From Magnetococcales bacterium (GTDB lineage Bacteria > Pseudomonadota > Magnetococcia > Magnetococcales > DC0425bin3): a stretch of 39,969 nucleotides of DNA. The translations under genes and the position numbers were made by a program. The notes beneath the pieces are model-generated. The model had not been told where the DNA came from. It worked only from the letters and a program-made list of their open reading frames with translations, and made no database searches. The stretch's first letter is position 1, and every line of letters begins with the position of its first letter. Shown piece after piece: positions 17,175 to 27,045 of this stretch. The stretch covers positions 99,838-139,806 of the forward strand of contig JADGCO010000002.1 of NCBI GenBank assembly GCA_015228935.1. Reading direction: 5' to 3'.

Positions 17175-18185
17175 TCAATTGTAAGGATCGTTTTCTGGTC
17201 CAGATCTGGTTGACAATACGGATGGCTCTCCACCATGGGGCATGGTTGCTTTTAAATATTGAAAAGATAATGATCGATGATTGACCGAATGACCATGAAC
17301 AATGTGGGAAAGATGAACCCGCATCTCCGCCACCTGTTCGGACAATAATCCGAAACAAAACAGGAAAAATGCACACATCGTCAAGATAGTAAAAGTTCCA
17401 CTCAGGACAAGCTTGCCAAAAATAAATAAAACGACTATTTCGTGTATTAAGCCCAACAGGAAAAGAAAAAAGCTCAAAGGAAGAAAAAAACGCCAAGGAT
17501 GAAACAATAAGACAATGCGAAAAATGATGGCCATGAAGCGTATGCCATCCCGAAACTCCCGAATTTTGCTTTCTGTTCCCGCAGGTCGAGGTTTTTGTAT
17601 AATGGGATGGAATTCAACCCGATAGTTGCAGGTCAAAAAGGCCAGGGTACTGGTCGATGGAAAAGAGAATCGCGTTGGGTAGAGATGATAAAATTCCAGG
17701 GCACGTTCTCGATAAAAAACTCTCAGACCACAAGTCAGATCGGGAATGGTATGGCCAGAGATATGGGAGGCCACCAGGCAAAGAATTTTATTTCCCAAGC
17801 CACGGATCCAATTGCCACCCATCTGGTCTTTATGGCGGGCACCGACCACCATTTCGGCCTGATCCATTTTTTGAATCATACTTGGCAGGGCCTCGGGAGG
17901 TAGCTGTCCATCCGCATCCAATATCGCTACAACCGGCTGTTCCAAATTCATGATCGCAGTTTTTACGGAGGAACCGTTACCACGGTTATAGGGATGCCGG
18001 ATCACGTCTGCACCAGCCTGGATGGCCTGTTGGCTCGTATCGTCTTCCGAACCATCGTCAATGACCACAACCCGCCATTGCCGACTCACAGCCAGTGCTC
18101 GCCTGACAGTATCGGCGATGACTGGTCCTTCGTTATAAGCCGGAATCACCACGACCACATCGGCCAAAGTCACACGCTTATCCAC
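17175..18185 (-). CDS. Family 2 glycosyltransferase (polyprenyl-phosphate sugar synthase type)
   Basis: 336 residues. The GT-A domain starts VVVIPAYNEG (about 11-20). The nucleotide-sugar and metal-binding acids are Asp43/Asp44 (VIDDGSEDDT) and the DXD-type Asp90-Ala-Asp92. PYNRGNG (about 65-71) matches the DPM1/GtrB-like group. Two or more transmembrane helices follow at about 230-300. Such enzymes charge undecaprenyl phosphate with a single hexose for use by a GT-C transferase, and candidates lie at 15354 and 23696. The start at 18185 is a GTG with only a weak GGGA site. Confidence 0.9.
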   Translation of the reverse strand: MDKRVTLADVVVVIPAYNEGPVIADTVRRALAVSRQWRVVVIDDGSEDDTSQQAIQAGADVIRHPYNRGNGSSVKTAIMNLEQPVVAILDADGQLPPEALPSMIQKMDQAEMVVGARHKDQMGGNWIRGLGNKILCLVASHISGHTIPDLTCGLRVFYRERALEFYHLYPTRFSFPSTSTLAFLTCNYRVEFHPIIQKPRPAGTESKIREFRDGIRFMAIIFRIVLLFHPWRFFLPLSFFLFLLGLIHEIVVLFIFGKLVLSGTFTILTMCAFFLFCFGLLSEQVAEMRVHLSHIVHGHSVNHRSLSFQYLKATMPHGGEPSVLSTRSGPENDPYN

Positions 18186-18277
18186 TCTTGCAATCCCATC
18201 TTCCCGGGCAATGAGTCAACAGTCTATGCATTTCACGCGGTACAACAGAAACCCCGTTCCCAACGGTTTGCAACAGT

Positions 18278-19858
18278 TTATTTATCTCCCGAGAGGCTGA
18301 AAAACATCACATTCCAGCCAGACCGGAACAGGGATATGGCTTCCCTGAAACTTCGAATATCCAACAAACTGCGCAGAAGATAAGCGGGGCGGGTGTAAAA
18401 ACGCCGGTAACCCTCCTGAACAGCCGCTTCGATCTCCTGGTTGGTCAATTCAGTGAAGTGTTCATTGTAATAGCTGACCGTGTGGAGTTGTTTGATATGG
18501 AGGTCATCTGACGGTACAATGACCGCAGAGGGAACCAATTTACTAATCTCTTCGAACAGAGGCGTACCCGGATAGGGGGAACAAACCGAATAGGTCACTG
18601 TCGTGGGGGCCGCTTCGTGGATAAAACGGAATGTATTTTCAATGGTCTGTCGAGTTTCCCCCGGCATGCCAAGCATCATGTGGGCATGGGTTCGAATGCC
18701 AATTTTTCGGCACATGGCCAATTCTTTGCGGACCGTGTTTAAATCAATCTTCTTATTGGCCCGAGCCAAGATTTCAGCATTGCCGGTCTCTACCCCGAAT
18801 TTAAGCTGGCACAAACCGGCTTTTTTCATTAATTGCAGGTAATCCTCATCCAATTCACCGGATATGGCGTTGGCTATCCACTGCAAACGGATGCCACGAG
18901 AGATAAGTCCCTTGCATATTTCCACGTTTCTTTTTTTATAAGCACAGAAAGTTTCGTCTCGAAAATAGACTGTTTTGCACCCCTGTTCGGCAACCAGTGA
19001 CATTTCCTTCAATACGGAGGCCGCCGAACGCACCCGCAACGACATTCCCAGGGAATACGGGGCTGTACAAAAGGTACACTTGGCGGGACACCCCCGACTG
19101 GTCAACATGGTAACATAGGGATATTTTCTAATCAGCGGATTGTAGTACTGTTCTCCCTTGGGCAGGAGATGGCGATGAGGAATGGGCATGTCATCCAGAT
19201 TTTTGATATAAGGATAGGCTGGATTGATATGAACCTTGCCCGCCATGCGATAGGCAATTCCCGGCACATCCTCCCATGGCTTCTTCTGGTCCCAAGCCAA
19301 CAGCAAATCCCGCAGTGCATACTCTGGCTCCCGCATCACAACAGCAGTCACCAGTTCATGGGCCAGGCAATGTTCCGGTAAAAAAGTGGGGTGGGAACCA
19401 AACAACACCACGCGCAGATCAGGATACACCGACTTAATGCTTTTCAGAACATGCATATCTTCGGCAAAGGTCATGGTGGAAGTCAGCACCACCACCACAT
19501 CATATCCCTGACACCTGTCCCGTGTTTGCTCAAGGGTCAATCTCTCTCCCAAGGCATCCAGAAACAGCACGTCAAGTCCTGCCTCGATGGCCACGGAAGC
19601 CGCATAGAGGATGGACAACGGCGGAAGGGAACCACCTCCAACCAGCTTGCCACTGCACCAAGCCCCATAGAAAGTGTCACGGATGACATTTTGGTTGGAC
19701 GTATTGCCAGGGATCAGAAATATTGTCTTCAATCGGCTTAACAGTATGGTTTTATTGTGATTGGGGAGCCAGCATGAAATGGTAAACCAAAAAAGCCGTT
19801 TTCGTAAACGTTTTTTTTTGGTCACTGACCAAAACCAGAAAATCCTTGACAATACCAT
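18278..19858 (-). CDS. Radical SAM protein with B12-binding-like N-terminal domain
   Basis: About 526 residues from ATG 19858. The frame is open to 19912, and a TTG start at 19732 would begin right at the Rossmann domain, so the start is uncertain. The N-terminal domain looks like a cobalamin-binding Rossmann fold (LFLDALGE ... VVVVLTSTMTF ... VVLFGSHPT), but I see no D-x-H-x-x-G motif, so base-off B12 ligation is doubtful. The radical SAM cluster motif is CPAKCTFC, with three cysteines four and three residues apart. FGVETGNAEIL and HAHMMLGMPGET follow, as is typical of the Elp3/MiaB-like fold. It is divergent from the aminotransferase gene. The substrate is unknown; a methylation or rearrangement step in the glycan cluster is possible. 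Confidence 0.85.
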   Translation of the reverse strand: MVLSRIFWFWSVTKKKRLRKRLFWFTISCWLPNHNKTILLSRLKTIFLIPGNTSNQNVIRDTFYGAWCSGKLVGGGSLPPLSILYAASVAIEAGLDVLFLDALGERLTLEQTRDRCQGYDVVVVLTSTMTFAEDMHVLKSIKSVYPDLRVVLFGSHPTFLPEHCLAHELVTAVVMREPEYALRDLLLAWDQKKPWEDVPGIAYRMAGKVHINPAYPYIKNLDDMPIPHRHLLPKGEQYYNPLIRKYPYVTMLTSRGCPAKCTFCTAPYSLGMSLRVRSAASVLKEMSLVAEQGCKTVYFRDETFCAYKKRNVEICKGLISRGIRLQWIANAISGELDEDYLQLMKKAGLCQLKFGVETGNAEILARANKKIDLNTVRKELAMCRKIGIRTHAHMMLGMPGETRQTIENTFRFIHEAAPTTVTYSVCSPYPGTPLFEEISKLVPSAVIVPSDDLHIKQLHTVSYYNEHFTELTNQEIEAAVQEGYRRFYTRPAYLLRSLLDIRSFREAISLFRSGWNVMFFSLSGDK

Positions 19859-19948
19859 GTCGATAAACCCAAATAGTCTGGAGATGTGGGAAAGGACTCC
19901 ATCTCTGGCCAAGATTCATTTATTTCCGTTATTATTCAAACGATTGGA

Positions 19949-21211
19949 ATGCACATGTTCTTCCCCCCACAGCCACGCTACCGCATCTATTCACGGTTGA
20001 AGGATTATTTCTGGATTTTGCGTGACTCATGGCTTGGTCAACGCCTGATCGGTGATGACACCGGACGACTGGAGGCGGTCGTGCGTCAGGCATTGAATAC
20101 CCCGCATGCTCAATGCCTGCCCATGGCTCGTACCGGTATATTTCTGGCCGTGCGTGCCCTGATCAAACCCGGGCAAAAGGTCATCTTGTCACCCTACACC
20201 ATATCCGAAGTGGTCAATATGGTGATTTGTGCCGGTGGCATTCCCTGTTTTGCCGACCTGGACCGAGAAACCTGCAATATCAATCCAGAAGAAATTCGCC
20301 AATTGATTGATAAGGATACCGGAGCGATCCTGATTACTCACTTCCATGGACTCGCCTGTGACATGGAGCCAATCCTGGAACTGTGCAAGACGCACAATCT
20401 GCCTCTCATCGAAGATGCGGCACAGGCCTACGGAACCCGATATAAAGGTCAGGCCGTAGGCACCTTCGGGGATGCCGGTCTGTTCAGCCTGGGCATGTAT
20501 AAATACCTCAACTGCTTCTATGGTGGCCTGCTGACTACACCCCATGCTCATCTTGCTGAAAGAGTCCGCCAGGAACTCGCTTCGACATCCTGGGAAAGCA
20601 TGGCCCGTTTCCGTAGCCGGGTTGCCAAAGGGCTGATCACGGACCTGGCCACTTGGCCGCCACTGTTTTATTTATTCACTTATTGGGTTTTTCGTTACGG
20701 TCACCTCAACCAAGTCAAGGCCATCAACGATGCGGTTGTCGGGATTGACCTGCAACCCGTCATGTTCACCACCATTCCCCCGGAATATCTGTGCCGCATG
20801 ACTCCCATGCAGGCACGCCTGATCCTCGACCAGTTGGATCTGTTCACCGGTCACAATGAGCGACGCCTGCATATGGCACGTATGTATCACGAAGGGCTGC
20901 GAGACGTTCGACAAGTGCGTCTCCCACCTCTGCGCCTGGATGGCTCTCATACCTACCTGCATTATCCCATTCAGGTCTCGGACAGAAGCGAGCTGTTGCG
21001 ACATATGATGCGGGTGGGTCGTGATGTCCGGGAGCAACATACACGCAATTGTGCAGATTTGCCCTGTTTTGCCCCCTTTGCCAGGGATTGCCCCAATGCC
21101 CGACAATTGGCCAGGGAGATCATCGTCCTGCCAACCTATCCCCGCTATCCGGATTCGGAAGTCATGAAAAACATTGAAGCCATTCGCAATTATTATAAAA
21201 TGAACAATTGA
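19949..21211 (+). CDS. DegT/DnrJ/EryC1/StrS-type PLP aminotransferase
   Basis: 420 residues from ATG 19949 (the frame is open to 19886). Fold-type I features are present: LPMARTGIFLAVRAL in the cofactor-binding region, the PLP-ring Asp156 (PLIEDAAQAYG), and the Schiff-base Lys185 (GLFSLGMYKYL), spaced as in DegT sugar aminotransferases. Two features differ from typical relatives: a loop of about 60 residues after residue 205 with an aromatic hydrophobic patch (LATWPPLFYLFTYWVF), and an aromatic N-terminal extension. This suggests membrane association or a lipid substrate. Family members aminate keto-sugars or cyclitols. A GMC oxidoreductase follows after about 66 bases on the same strand and could supply the keto group. 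Confidence 0.88.
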   Translation: MHMFFPPQPRYRIYSRLKDYFWILRDSWLGQRLIGDDTGRLEAVVRQALNTPHAQCLPMARTGIFLAVRALIKPGQKVILSPYTISEVVNMVICAGGIPCFADLDRETCNINPEEIRQLIDKDTGAILITHFHGLACDMEPILELCKTHNLPLIEDAAQAYGTRYKGQAVGTFGDAGLFSLGMYKYLNCFYGGLLTTPHAHLAERVRQELASTSWESMARFRSRVAKGLITDLATWPPLFYLFTYWVFRYGHLNQVKAINDAVVGIDLQPVMFTTIPPEYLCRMTPMQARLILDQLDLFTGHNERRLHMARMYHEGLRDVRQVRLPPLRLDGSHTYLHYPIQVSDRSELLRHMMRVGRDVREQHTRNCADLPCFAPFARDCPNARQLAREIIVLPTYPRYPDSEVMKNIEAIRNYYKMNN

Positions 21212-21288
21212 CATGCGGATCGGAATTCATGAGGAATATCCAATCCATCCTTACTGGTCACAAGGCGGAAAATTGACATGCGGATCGG
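21206..21288 (+). repeat. 18-base direct repeat covering the start of the GMC gene
   Basis: aattgacatgcggatcgg occurs at 21206-21223 and again at 21271-21288, 65 bases apart. The first copy contains the aminotransferase stop codon and a decoy ATG (21213); the second contains the real GMC start (21278). The decoy frame is 26 codons and closes just inside the GMC gene. Confidence 0.8.
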
Positions 21289-22975
21289 CGTGATCGGTTC
21301 CGGTCCCAGCGGCATTGCAGCCGCAGCGGTACTCCTGGACAAAGGCCACCAAGTGACCATCCTGGATGGTGGTCATGTACCGGAAGATTGGTCCCGAAAA
21401 CTCCAGCAGGAACTGTGTCTACGCCTCGATCAAGGTCTGGATCCCACCCCGGATCAGTGGCAAATATTGCGTTACGGCCCTGCCGGATCCAACCCGGACA
21501 ACAACACCAACACAACGGCTGCACCTGGTTTTTTACGCTCGCTGTTGGTCAGGCACATGCCTTCGGTCCTGTCCAAAAAGCGGATTCTGGGATCCACTTT
21601 TGCCTTTCATGGCATCGATGAGGGAATCACGCTTTCCGGAGCCGGTTTGGCGCGTTCGCTGGGTGTTGGAGGACTGGGTCAGGTTTGGGGGGCCGGCTGT
21701 TTCCCGTTACGCCCCGATGAATATGGTCAATGGCCATTTTCGCAACCGGAACTGGAACCCTACCTGGTCCAAGCTGCTCACCTGTTGCACCTGTGGCAAC
21801 AAGAAGATGGTTTGTGCCACCTGTATCCGCTTTATGGTCCCATCCAGACCAATCCAGATCACGCCATGTTCAAATCCATCCCACTGAATCAGCGGGATGG
21901 CGACTCGCCTGCCGAAAATTTAATCCAACACTGGAAAACACAGGATACCGCCCTGCACAAGGCCGGAATCGCCGCCGGACGGATGCGCCTGGCTGTTCAG
22001 GCCACCACGGGTGGCAGAGACGGTTGCCAATTATGTGGCTTGTGTTTCCATGGCTGCCCTTATGGGATGATTTTCAACGGGGTACAACGCATCCGTGATT
22101 TCCAGAATCGTGACAATTTCACGCACCGACCTGGGTGGTTTGTACATCGATTTCAGGAAGATGACCACGGCGTAACCCTTGAAATCCAGGCACAGGGTCG
22201 TTTGTTTCGGGAATCCTTCGATTGTATCATTCTGGCTGCCGGAGTTCTCTCCTCATTGCGAATCGCCGCCGACTCCCTCCGCATCTGGAATCATCCCAGC
22301 CGGTTGGTGGACAATGGGGCTGTACTCATGCCCGCTTTGGCCAGAACACGCCAAAAGTTGGGATGCAGCCCACGCACATTCACCATGGCCGAAGCCGCCA
22401 TGGGCATTGCTCCACATGTAATTTCCAAGCAGGGTGTACAGATTTCCATCTATTCGGCCACCTCGATCTTTCGGTACCCTCTGTTGGGACTTTTCCGTGC
22501 TTTACCCAAATCCCTGTCCAATCTGGCCGCCAGGTTGGTGGGCGATCCCATCATTCTTCTGATCTATTTTCACAGTTCCGACTCCAGGGGAGCCACCATC
22601 ACCTGCCAAAGCAATGATGGCACCACCCCGGGACATCTGGTGGTCACCCCGGATGACACACCATCCCCCATCGATAACCTCCTACCTCAGCTCCTCTCTC
22701 TGCTGAAAAAAAATCGCCATGCAACCGGTTTTGTCCCCCTGCCTCTGTTCATGAAAAAAACTCCCTTCGGCTTCTCAGACCATCTGGGTGGTTCTCTGCC
22801 CATGCGGCAAAATCCCGGCATTCTGGAAACCGACTTCCAGGGGAGGTTATTTGGAACCAAAAAGGTTCGCGTCGTCGATGCCAGTCTCTTCCCGGTCTTT
22901 CCGGCCCAGAATGCCACCTATGTCGGCATGGCCAATGCCATGCGTATTGCTGATGGAATCACCGCAGACTCTTGA
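21278..22975 (+). CDS. GMC-family FAD oxidoreductase with a four-cysteine motif
   Basis: 565 residues. The N-terminal FAD Rossmann motif is GVIGSGPSGIAAA (about 4-16). A second glycine-rich segment (SLGVGGLGQVWGAG) fits the GMC substrate and FAD region. The active-site His falls in FSDHLGGS, and the C-terminal signature DASLFPVFPAQNATYVGMANAMRIAD is split by the family as VDASLFP and NATYVGMANA. Cys250-x2-Cys253-x2-Cys256-x3-Cys260-Pro resembles a ferredoxin-type cluster site and occurs in several bacterial GMC subfamilies. It would oxidise an alcohol to a carbonyl. Paired with the preceding aminotransferase, it could make an amino group in two steps. The 18-base repeat around its start is odd. 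Confidence 0.9.
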   Translation: MRIGVIGSGPSGIAAAAVLLDKGHQVTILDGGHVPEDWSRKLQQELCLRLDQGLDPTPDQWQILRYGPAGSNPDNNTNTTAAPGFLRSLLVRHMPSVLSKKRILGSTFAFHGIDEGITLSGAGLARSLGVGGLGQVWGAGCFPLRPDEYGQWPFSQPELEPYLVQAAHLLHLWQQEDGLCHLYPLYGPIQTNPDHAMFKSIPLNQRDGDSPAENLIQHWKTQDTALHKAGIAAGRMRLAVQATTGGRDGCQLCGLCFHGCPYGMIFNGVQRIRDFQNRDNFTHRPGWFVHRFQEDDHGVTLEIQAQGRLFRESFDCIILAAGVLSSLRIAADSLRIWNHPSRLVDNGAVLMPALARTRQKLGCSPRTFTMAEAAMGIAPHVISKQGVQISIYSATSIFRYPLLGLFRALPKSLSNLAARLVGDPIILLIYFHSSDSRGATITCQSNDGTTPGHLVVTPDDTPSPIDNLLPQLLSLLKKNRHATGFVPLPLFMKKTPFGFSDHLGGSLPMRQNPGILETDFQGRLFGTKKVRVVDASLFPVFPAQNATYVGMANAMRIADGITADS

Positions 22976-23026
22976 TAACCCCCTTGACTGCCGAGAGGCT
23001 GTCCATGAACTCTCTCCGACCAAGAA

Positions 23027-23677
23027 TCAAGCCCCCGTCTCCACACCTGACACAAGAGATCCTAATTTTTTTTTGAATACCAAAAAGCTTTTAAACGGAC
23101 CATCCAATCTTTCCAGAACGTGAAACCCCATATTCAAATAAAACTGAATCGCAGAATTCTCGGGCATGGCCCCGGTTCTGGCGTGAAATACGTCAATCCT
23201 GTTTTGGCAAAGCCAAGCCTCCCCCCGACCAATCAAACCAGCAGCCAATCCGGTCCGTTGGTGCTGCGGATCCGTAAAAATAACAAACACCTCTGGATTC
23301 AAAATTTTATACTCTGGAAGCTTGTATCCTGGTAACAGAAAACTTGCCAGAGTTGGAAACAAAATTTTCCGAAATCTGGAACTGCGAAAAAATTGCCTTG
23401 CTCCATACAAAACACAATAAACGAAAGTCCCCTTGATACATCGATGCATGAAATCTTCTGCCTGCTTGGTAATGACCAGGGCAGCAACAATATGCTGATC
23501 ATGGGAATCTCTGGCCACAAACACACCCTCATGAGGAGAGACTGCCAGAAACCGCCATAAATGCTTCAAATATCCCAAACCAAAGGCCGCCGTCACACTG
23601 TCTTCGACATGCGCCTCATGCAACCTGCTCAGGATCTCATAATCCGCATCACTCAGAGGAATGTCAGATAATAACAT
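23027..23677 (-). CDS. GNAT-family N-acetyltransferase
   Basis: 216 residues. The acyl-CoA binding motif A is VFVIFTDPQHQRTGLAAGLI (Q/R-x-x-G-L/A type, about 129-148). A motif B-like segment follows (ARTGAMPENSAIQFYLNMGFHVLERL), in which N-x-x-A-I-x-F-Y-x-x-x-G-F is typical. It would transfer an acyl group from acyl-CoA to an amine, and the amino group made by the nearby aminotransferase is a reasonable guess. It is the last gene of a leftward run, 18 bases after the membrane protein gene, and it converges on the GMC gene. Confidence 0.85.
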   Translation of the reverse strand: MLLSDIPLSDADYEILSRLHEAHVEDSVTAAFGLGYLKHLWRFLAVSPHEGVFVARDSHDQHIVAALVITKQAEDFMHRCIKGTFVYCVLYGARQFFRSSRFRKILFPTLASFLLPGYKLPEYKILNPEVFVIFTDPQHQRTGLAAGLIGRGEAWLCQNRIDVFHARTGAMPENSAIQFYLNMGFHVLERLDGPFKSFLVFKKKLGSLVSGVETGA

Positions 23678-23695
23678 GGCAATAATCTTTCACTC

Positions 23696-25474
23696 TCATT
23701 TCATTAATGGTTCGTGACGAAGATCATAAACAAAAACACCACTTTCATATATAAAATAATCGAGCCTTTCAACATGCTGGCGAAGAAACTGTGCCAAATC
23801 AGGCAATACCGGAGAGACAATCCTGGAAAACAAAGATAAATACCGGGACGTGAAAAAAATATGCGAAGGCAATTCCTGAAAATGTTTAACCGGTCGTGAC
23901 AAATCAATTCCCCAAAGTTTCAAGAACTGCAAATCTCTTTCGCTACTTTGAGCAAAATAGCGCTGGGTCAGCACCACGAAGCGTGGGACCCGCACATCAT
24001 TCCACTTGCGGACGGGATGACGTCCCCAGGAATCCAGGTAAATGTCATCCTGCGCGGCCAAATCCTGACTGACTCTCCAAACATGAATACCATAAGACTC
24101 AAATATTTCCGGGCGAACCATACCCACAACCTGATTTTCCCCCCGGTCGTTCAACCATTTTATCAAACCCCTGTTTGTTGTATCATCAGAGTCAAAGTAA
24201 GGATGGATGTGAAAAATTTGCATCACAAGCAACACCCCCAGCATAATCCTGAACTGCAAGCGGATTCTGGCATTGAAACCTGGTTGAATACCAGAAATCA
24301 ACACAAAAACAGCATATCCGGCCAGCAAAATATAGTATACAGTCAGGGGTGCCAAAGCCTCTATTTTAGGAAATAACCGAAAATGAAATACATACCATAC
24401 AATGGGAACCACAGGACCAAATAACAATAACGCCCGAAATGCTGTCCAACCCTGACCCAGTACCAAACGAGCCACCATGAACCATCCGACAATCGACAAC
24501 ATGGTCAGCGGTCCATCAAAAATCAGGGGGTAAAAAGTAAACATTCGCAAGCGGTGCAGGGCAGAATCATCACTTCGTTCAATGTATGTGTTCCAATCCG
24601 TCCCATGAGAATACCATTGCAATTGATCCCAATAGGTTCTCATCGGCACACCGTAATAGGCAGAAAAATACCACGCATCCGGATCAGGGACCAACTGAAG
24701 TATACCCCATGAAAATGATTGATAAATAACAGGAATACTCAAAACGCCAAGCAGCGCGACAATAATAGTTAAAACGACATTTGGCTGGGATTGGGTTCCC
24801 CGCTGCCTGGTGGCACGTAGCAGAACAAAAACCTCCACCCCCAGAATGCCAGCAAGAAACGGAATCGTCGATAAATGTGCCGCCAGGGTCCATGAAACAG
24901 CTAAACCCACCCAAAAAGCACGCTTCAATGATGGACCCAGCTGATAATGAAGGCAGGCAGACAATACCAGGGCAAGGTTGGTCATATTTATCAAGGGTGG
25001 CAACAACTCCCGGTTGTGCCAGTGGATAGATCCCGAAAAAATCACCATCACAACCGTGGCAACCTGCCAGATGGTCACCGATCGGATCTCCCTCCCGGCT
25101 CTCGATTCCAACCTTGCGGCCTGAGAAACAATCAATACAAGTATACCAAGCAAGGCTGCAATCAGAAACGCCTGACAAAAAGCCATGTATTTCATGCCAA
25201 AAGGCACCATGGCTGCAAACAATGTATGCACAAAATGGACTATGGGTTTGCCCAGCACCATTACTGAAGGAATCAGATGACGTACACTCCACTGCTCCGG
25301 GGTAGGCATACCACTCCCATGATCAAGAAACGTTTGCAGGTAGATCAAATTGGAATGCGCCATATAATAATAGGTCGCGCTGTCCCCTTGCAGTGGAACA
25401 AGGGGGTAGCCCAGCATGAAAAACAATGCAAAAATTCCGCCCATGGCGGCCAAATGCCAGCTTGTTTTTTTCAT
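23696..25474 (-). CDS. Multi-membrane GT-C-like glycosyltransferase
   Basis: 592 residues with about ten to twelve hydrophobic helices. The first periplasmic loop contains an acidic motif just after TM1 (VPLQGDSATYYYMAH), the usual site of the GT-C catalytic Asp. A C-terminal soluble domain of about 170 residues follows the last helix. Its ATG overlaps the stop of the upstream radical SAM gene by four bases (ATGA), so the two are translationally coupled. The GNAT gene follows by 18 bases. A role in transferring a lipid-linked sugar outside the cytoplasm is inferred from topology and the acidic motif; sequence similarity to a named family is not obvious to me. Confidence 0.75.
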   Translation of the reverse strand: MKKTSWHLAAMGGIFALFFMLGYPLVPLQGDSATYYYMAHSNLIYLQTFLDHGSGMPTPEQWSVRHLIPSVMVLGKPIVHFVHTLFAAMVPFGMKYMAFCQAFLIAALLGILVLIVSQAARLESRAGREIRSVTIWQVATVVMVIFSGSIHWHNRELLPPLINMTNLALVLSACLHYQLGPSLKRAFWVGLAVSWTLAAHLSTIPFLAGILGVEVFVLLRATRQRGTQSQPNVVLTIIVALLGVLSIPVIYQSFSWGILQLVPDPDAWYFSAYYGVPMRTYWDQLQWYSHGTDWNTYIERSDDSALHRLRMFTFYPLIFDGPLTMLSIVGWFMVARLVLGQGWTAFRALLLFGPVVPIVWYVFHFRLFPKIEALAPLTVYYILLAGYAVFVLISGIQPGFNARIRLQFRIMLGVLLVMQIFHIHPYFDSDDTTNRGLIKWLNDRGENQVVGMVRPEIFESYGIHVWRVSQDLAAQDDIYLDSWGRHPVRKWNDVRVPRFVVLTQRYFAQSSERDLQFLKLWGIDLSRPVKHFQELPSHIFFTSRYLSLFSRIVSPVLPDLAQFLRQHVERLDYFIYESGVFVYDLRHEPLMK

Positions 25475-26877
25475 TTCTTTCGGAACGGTAGAATTGTCTC
25501 AAGAAGAGCCAAAAACCCAAACCTCTTGATGATACCAATAAATTTATTCGGAGTCAAATGCATCCAGATCAAGGCACGTTTTTGCAGCCGGCTCAAATAC
25601 TCAGGACTCATGCCATTGACCTCCATGACTCCACCTTCATAACGTGAATATTTACTGTAATCCGTCGTGACAAGTTTCAGGCCATGCCGCCCTTCTTTAG
25701 CCATCTCCATCAACTCGGTTCCGGGATAGGGAACAGCAATGGAGAGTGGCGAATAAGAAATTTCGGGTATGCTGCGAATCAGACGCACTGTTTCCCAGAC
25801 ATCCGCTTCGGTCTCACCCGGGTGCCCCATCATGGCCGAACAGGTCACTTCCATGCCCACATCCTTGGCCATCCGGAAGGCCTTACGCATTTCATCATGG
25901 CTGACTTCCTTGCGAATCAGCTTCAAAACCCGGGGGCTGCCACTCTCGATACCAAAGCTGATGCGCACCATGCCGGCACGTTTCATGAGCGTCAGCAGTT
26001 CCATATCGATAAGGTTGGCCCGGGTCCATCCCTCCCAGGTCACTTTCATGCCCTTTTCGAGCAGCAACTCGGCAAGCTCAACAACATTTCTCTTTCTCAA
26101 GGTCAATGTGGAATCATTGAAACAGAAATGGTGAATGTCAAAACGTTCCTGCAACATTTGCATTTCCGCCACCACATTTTGGGGCGAGCGGCAACGCAGT
26201 GTGCGACCTTCCAAAAGCATGGCCGCACAGAATGAACACTTGAAAGGACAGCCCCGCGTATAGAGCAGGGTGGCATAGCGAACATACCCCTTGTCTGGAA
26301 CCTGAGTCCGGTAACGATCCTCCAGCAGATCCCAGGCCGGAAAAGGTAAAGCATCCAGTTCATGGGGCGTCGGACCCCAGCCATTATCGACAATCTGTCC
26401 CCCTTGCCGATACATGACGCCAGGAATGGTCGCGACGGAACCATCTTCCCTGGCAAGCCCCCGGAGCAAATCAGCAAACATCAACTCCGCCTCACCCAGC
26501 ACGGCCAGATCAAAACAGTCAAAAAAAGCTTCAGCACCCAACAAGCTGATATGGGGACCACCAATTATTGTCCTGATATCGGGCTGTTGGCGCTTCAATC
26601 CCTCGGCGATCAATCGGGCTTTGTGATAGATGGGCGTGGTGGCACTCAACCCAACAACCGTGGGTTTTTCGCGCAAAATCCTCTCGACAACGTCAACGTC
26701 GCTCAATCCGGCCACTTCAGCATCCAGAATCGCTACCGAAAATCCCGCATCCCGGGCAATACTGGCCAGCATGGTGATCCCGATGGGTGGCACAAAGGCC
26801 TGGTTTCTGGCTATCCTGGAAAAAGAGCCATGGATATCACTCCATGCAGGTTGCACCAGCATCAATCGTACATTCAT
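25471..26877 (-). CDS. Radical SAM protein with B12-binding domain
   Basis: 468 residues from ATG 26877, chosen because AAGGA lies about 10 bases upstream; the frame is open to 26895. The N-terminal cobalamin-type Rossmann domain (about 1-150) includes PPIGITMLASIARDAG and GGPHIS, common in HpnJ/HpnP/BchE-like class B enzymes. No D-x-H-x-x-G is seen. The cluster motif is Cys210-x3-Cys214-x2-Cys217 (TRGCPFKCSFC). FGIESGSPRVL and the G-H-P-G-E-T segment complete the radical SAM barrel. It is about 44% of the cluster's radical chemistry by gene count, the other being at 18278. It is coupled by ATGA to the GT-C-like gene downstream. Confidence 0.88.
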   Translation of the reverse strand: MNVRLMLVQPAWSDIHGSFSRIARNQAFVPPIGITMLASIARDAGFSVAILDAEVAGLSDVDVVERILREKPTVVGLSATTPIYHKARLIAEGLKRQQPDIRTIIGGPHISLLGAEAFFDCFDLAVLGEAELMFADLLRGLAREDGSVATIPGVMYRQGGQIVDNGWGPTPHELDALPFPAWDLLEDRYRTQVPDKGYVRYATLLYTRGCPFKCSFCAAMLLEGRTLRCRSPQNVVAEMQMLQERFDIHHFCFNDSTLTLRKRNVVELAELLLEKGMKVTWEGWTRANLIDMELLTLMKRAGMVRISFGIESGSPRVLKLIRKEVSHDEMRKAFRMAKDVGMEVTCSAMMGHPGETEADVWETVRLIRSIPEISYSPLSIAVPYPGTELMEMAKEGRHGLKLVTTDYSKYSRYEGGVMEVNGMSPEYLSRLQKRALIWMHLTPNKFIGIIKRFGFLALLETILPFRKK

Positions 26878-27045
26878 GAACAAACCATCCTTCACACGTC
26901 ACTCGGAAGCCGAAATTGAACAACTCTTGAGGCTTAGCATATATGTATCCAGGTTGCGAGGCAATTCACCCTGGCAGGAGTTGACCAGCCAGGATCATTG
27001 GCTCTGCCCACCTACGCCTTCGTTGCCAAGGCGGTTGCTGGCTCA

